Positions 62,732 to 64,000 of a DNA stretch of 64,000 nucleotides are shown here, one piece after another. A program made the translations under genes and the position numbers. Source of the stretch: Gemmatimonas groenlandica (GTDB lineage: Bacteria; Gemmatimonadota; Gemmatimonadetes; Gemmatimonadales; Gemmatimonadaceae). Location of the stretch: assembly GCF_013004105.1 (NCBI RefSeq), contig NZ_CP053085.1, positions 3,596,001 to 3,660,000 of the forward strand. Reading direction: 5' to 3'. The notes under the pieces were generated by a model. It saw only the letters and a list, made by a program, of their open reading frames with translations, was not told where the DNA came from and made no database searches. Numbering within the stretch: position 1 is the first letter of the stretch; every line of letters starts with the position of its first letter.

Positions 62732-64000
62732 TCAGACTGCTTCAGACAGACTCGTAAAATTGAAATCCCGCGCCTTGATCGACGGCATCACCACATCACC
62801 GCCCTGCTCTGTTCCTGCCAGACGCTCGGGACGGCCGAGTGCCTCGATGTTGTTCAAGAGGAACAGCGGCGACTCATTGAAGCGGAAGTTGCGCAGCGAC
62901 TTGGTGATCTTGCCGTTTTCCACGAGGAACGTGCCATCGCGCGTGAGTCCGGTGTAGAGCACCGTGCGCGGATCGACTTCGCGCAGATACCACAGGCGCG
63001 TGACCAGAATGCCGCGCGTGGTGCCCTTGATCAGATCCTCCACCGACTGTGTTCCGCCGGCCATCTTGAACGTGCTCGGGCCACCGGTCGGTGTCTTGCT
63101 CTGCTTCTTTGCCCAGAAGCGTGAGTAGATGAGCTGCTTGAGCACGCCGTTTTCGATCCACACCTGCCGACCCAGTGGCATGCCTTCGAAGTCCCACGGA
63201 CGACCGAGCAGCTGCGGGTCGGAGGGATCGGAAAAGATCGTGACGCGTTCGTCGACGATCTTCTCGCCCACTTTGTTTCCGCCGCCCTGCTTCACGAAGG
63301 GACTGCGTCCTTCATCGGCGCTGCGCGCGTCGGCGTAGTTCGCAATCAGCTGCACGAGATCACCGACCGCCTGTGGCTCGAGGATCACGGTGTAGCGTCC
63401 CGGCTCGAGCGCCACCGGCTTCTGTGACAGGCGCGCCTTCTGCACGGCGGTTTCGGCCACCCGGCGCGCATCGATCTGTGCCCAGTCGGCATGATCGGCA
63501 GCGGCCCAACCGGATCCGGTGCCGTCGCTGGTCCGCGCGGTGAGCGTGTAGTTCACATTCGTGCTGCGATGATACGCGAACATGCCGGTGCTGTTGCCGA
63601 TCGCCAGCGCACCGGCCGTGTTCACGAGATAGCCGGCGGCCTTCACATCGCCCGCCTTGCGCGCCATCTCGAGCGCGATGAGGGCCGCCTTCGCCCGGTC
63701 ATCGGCCGTGAGCGATGCCGATGATTCGAAGTACGAGTTCACCGGCGTGTACTGCTGCGACCCGAGCTGTGGCATCGACTCTGGATCGTCGGGCGCGAGA
63801 CGTGCCAACCGTTCGCTCTGCTCGACGGCGCGCTTGATCGCTTCGTCGGAGAGATCATTCGTGGTGACCACCGCATGCTTGGGGCCGAACGCGCTCTGGA
63901 TGCCCAGCTGCGCGTCGGTGGTCGCACCGGCGGTGGAGACCTGATTGTCGGCGAAGCGGATGTTGCCCTGCGTGTAGGTGTTGACCTGCACGTCAACGGC
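62732..64000 (-). CDS. TldD/PmbA-family protein (N-terminus beyond the window)
   Basis: The minus frame runs from 64000 to the stop at 62732, about 422 residues of an incomplete gene. The beginning (VQVNTYTQGNIRFADNQVSTAGATTDAQLGI) is the typical PmbA/TldD N-terminal strand pattern. Later YTVILEPQAVGDLVQLIANYADARS, RPWDFEGMPLGRQVWIENGVLKQLIYSRFWAKK and GLTRDGTFLVENGKITKSLRNFRFNESPLFLLNNIEALGR are family hallmarks. No HExxxH is seen, so it is the TldE/PmbA-like partner, not the TldD metallopeptidase subunit. The heterodimer cleaves unfolded peptides and matures some modified peptides. The TldD gene may lie just outside. Confidence 0.9.
   Translation of the reverse strand, partial: AVDVQVNTYTQGNIRFADNQVSTAGATTDAQLGIQSAFGPKHAVVTTNDLSDEAIKRAVEQSERLARLAPDDPESMPQLGSQQYTPVNSYFESSASLTADDRAKAALIALEMARKAGDVKAAGYLVNTAGALAIGNSTGMFAYHRSTNVNYTLTARTSDGTGSGWAAADHADWAQIDARRVAETAVQKARLSQKPVALEPGRYTVILEPQAVGDLVQLIANYADARSADEGRSPFVKQGGGNKVGEKIVDERVTIFSDPSDPQLLGRPWDFEGMPLGRQVWIENGVLKQLIYSRFWAKKQSKTPTGGPSTFKMAGGTQSVEDLIKGTTRGILVTRLWYLREVDPRTVLYTGLTRDGTFLVENGKITKSLRNFRFNESPLFLLNNIEALGRPERLAGTEQGGDVVMPSIKARDFNFTSLSEAV

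Overview
The window is strongly G+C-rich, gene-dense DNA of a free-living Gram-negative bacterium. It uses GTG and TTG starts often. Many products carry Sec signal peptides or lipoboxes, and an outer-membrane-barrel-like protein and an OmpA-type lipoprotein are present. The protein set (ECF sigma factors paired with a glycogen-binding-like membrane protein, a DUF2723 membrane protein, M14 and M19 peptidases, DinB-like proteins, a PEP-CTERM protein) fits Gemmatimonadota. That assignment is inference from gene content, not from a marker tree. I found no tRNA, rRNA, transposase, prophage or CRISPR array.

Layout. 0-10 kb: a truncated beta-propeller protein, a large secreted M14 carboxypeptidase, an aminotransferase, an exported DinB-like protein and a membrane-anchored multi-PAS diguanylate cyclase. 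10-25 kb: an outer-membrane protein, an ABC-F ATPase, an acyltransferase next to a sorbosone-dehydrogenase-like lipoprotein, SGNH and DinB proteins, an RCC1-like propeller lipoprotein, a helix-hairpin-helix protein, a DUF1080/TPR protein, a DUF808 membrane protein, an alpha/beta hydrolase and an aldo/keto reductase. 25-37 kb: a hybrid histidine kinase, QueD, a beta-lactamase-fold protein, a CHRD/PEP-CTERM protein and two ECF sigma modules. One module is sigma, anti-sigma and a CnrX-like sensor. The other is sigma, a membrane protein with a glycogen-binding-like domain, and a DUF2723 glycosyltransferase-like protein. 37-46 kb: a stress cluster (pseudo-receiver LuxR regulator, BON protein, tandem USP), an HTTM-like pair, a DctA-type symporter operon, a YheT-like hydrolase and a frameshifted amidohydrolase. 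46-64 kb: a metallo-beta-lactamase, mnmG, a SIMPL protein, a parABS partition locus with two parS sites, a BMP/nucleoside-type ABC importer with an embedded Nif3 gene and a frameshifted second permease, an OmpA lipoprotein, a coupled HPF-like/BaeRF pair, an M19 dipeptidase and a TldD/PmbA-family gene cut by the right edge.

The most unusual layer lies between the genes. Five unrelated families (A-E) of long imperfect inverted repeats recur, about 13 copies in 64 kb, and none interrupts a recognisable gene. Family D is the most striking. Two 140-bp copies form the entire spacers of a three-gene operon; each supplies the stop codon of the gene before it and ends one base before the ATG of the next gene.

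Two genes (the amidohydrolase and a transporter permease) are each broken by a single-base shift at a homopolymer. These could be sequencing errors, decay or phase-variable tracts.
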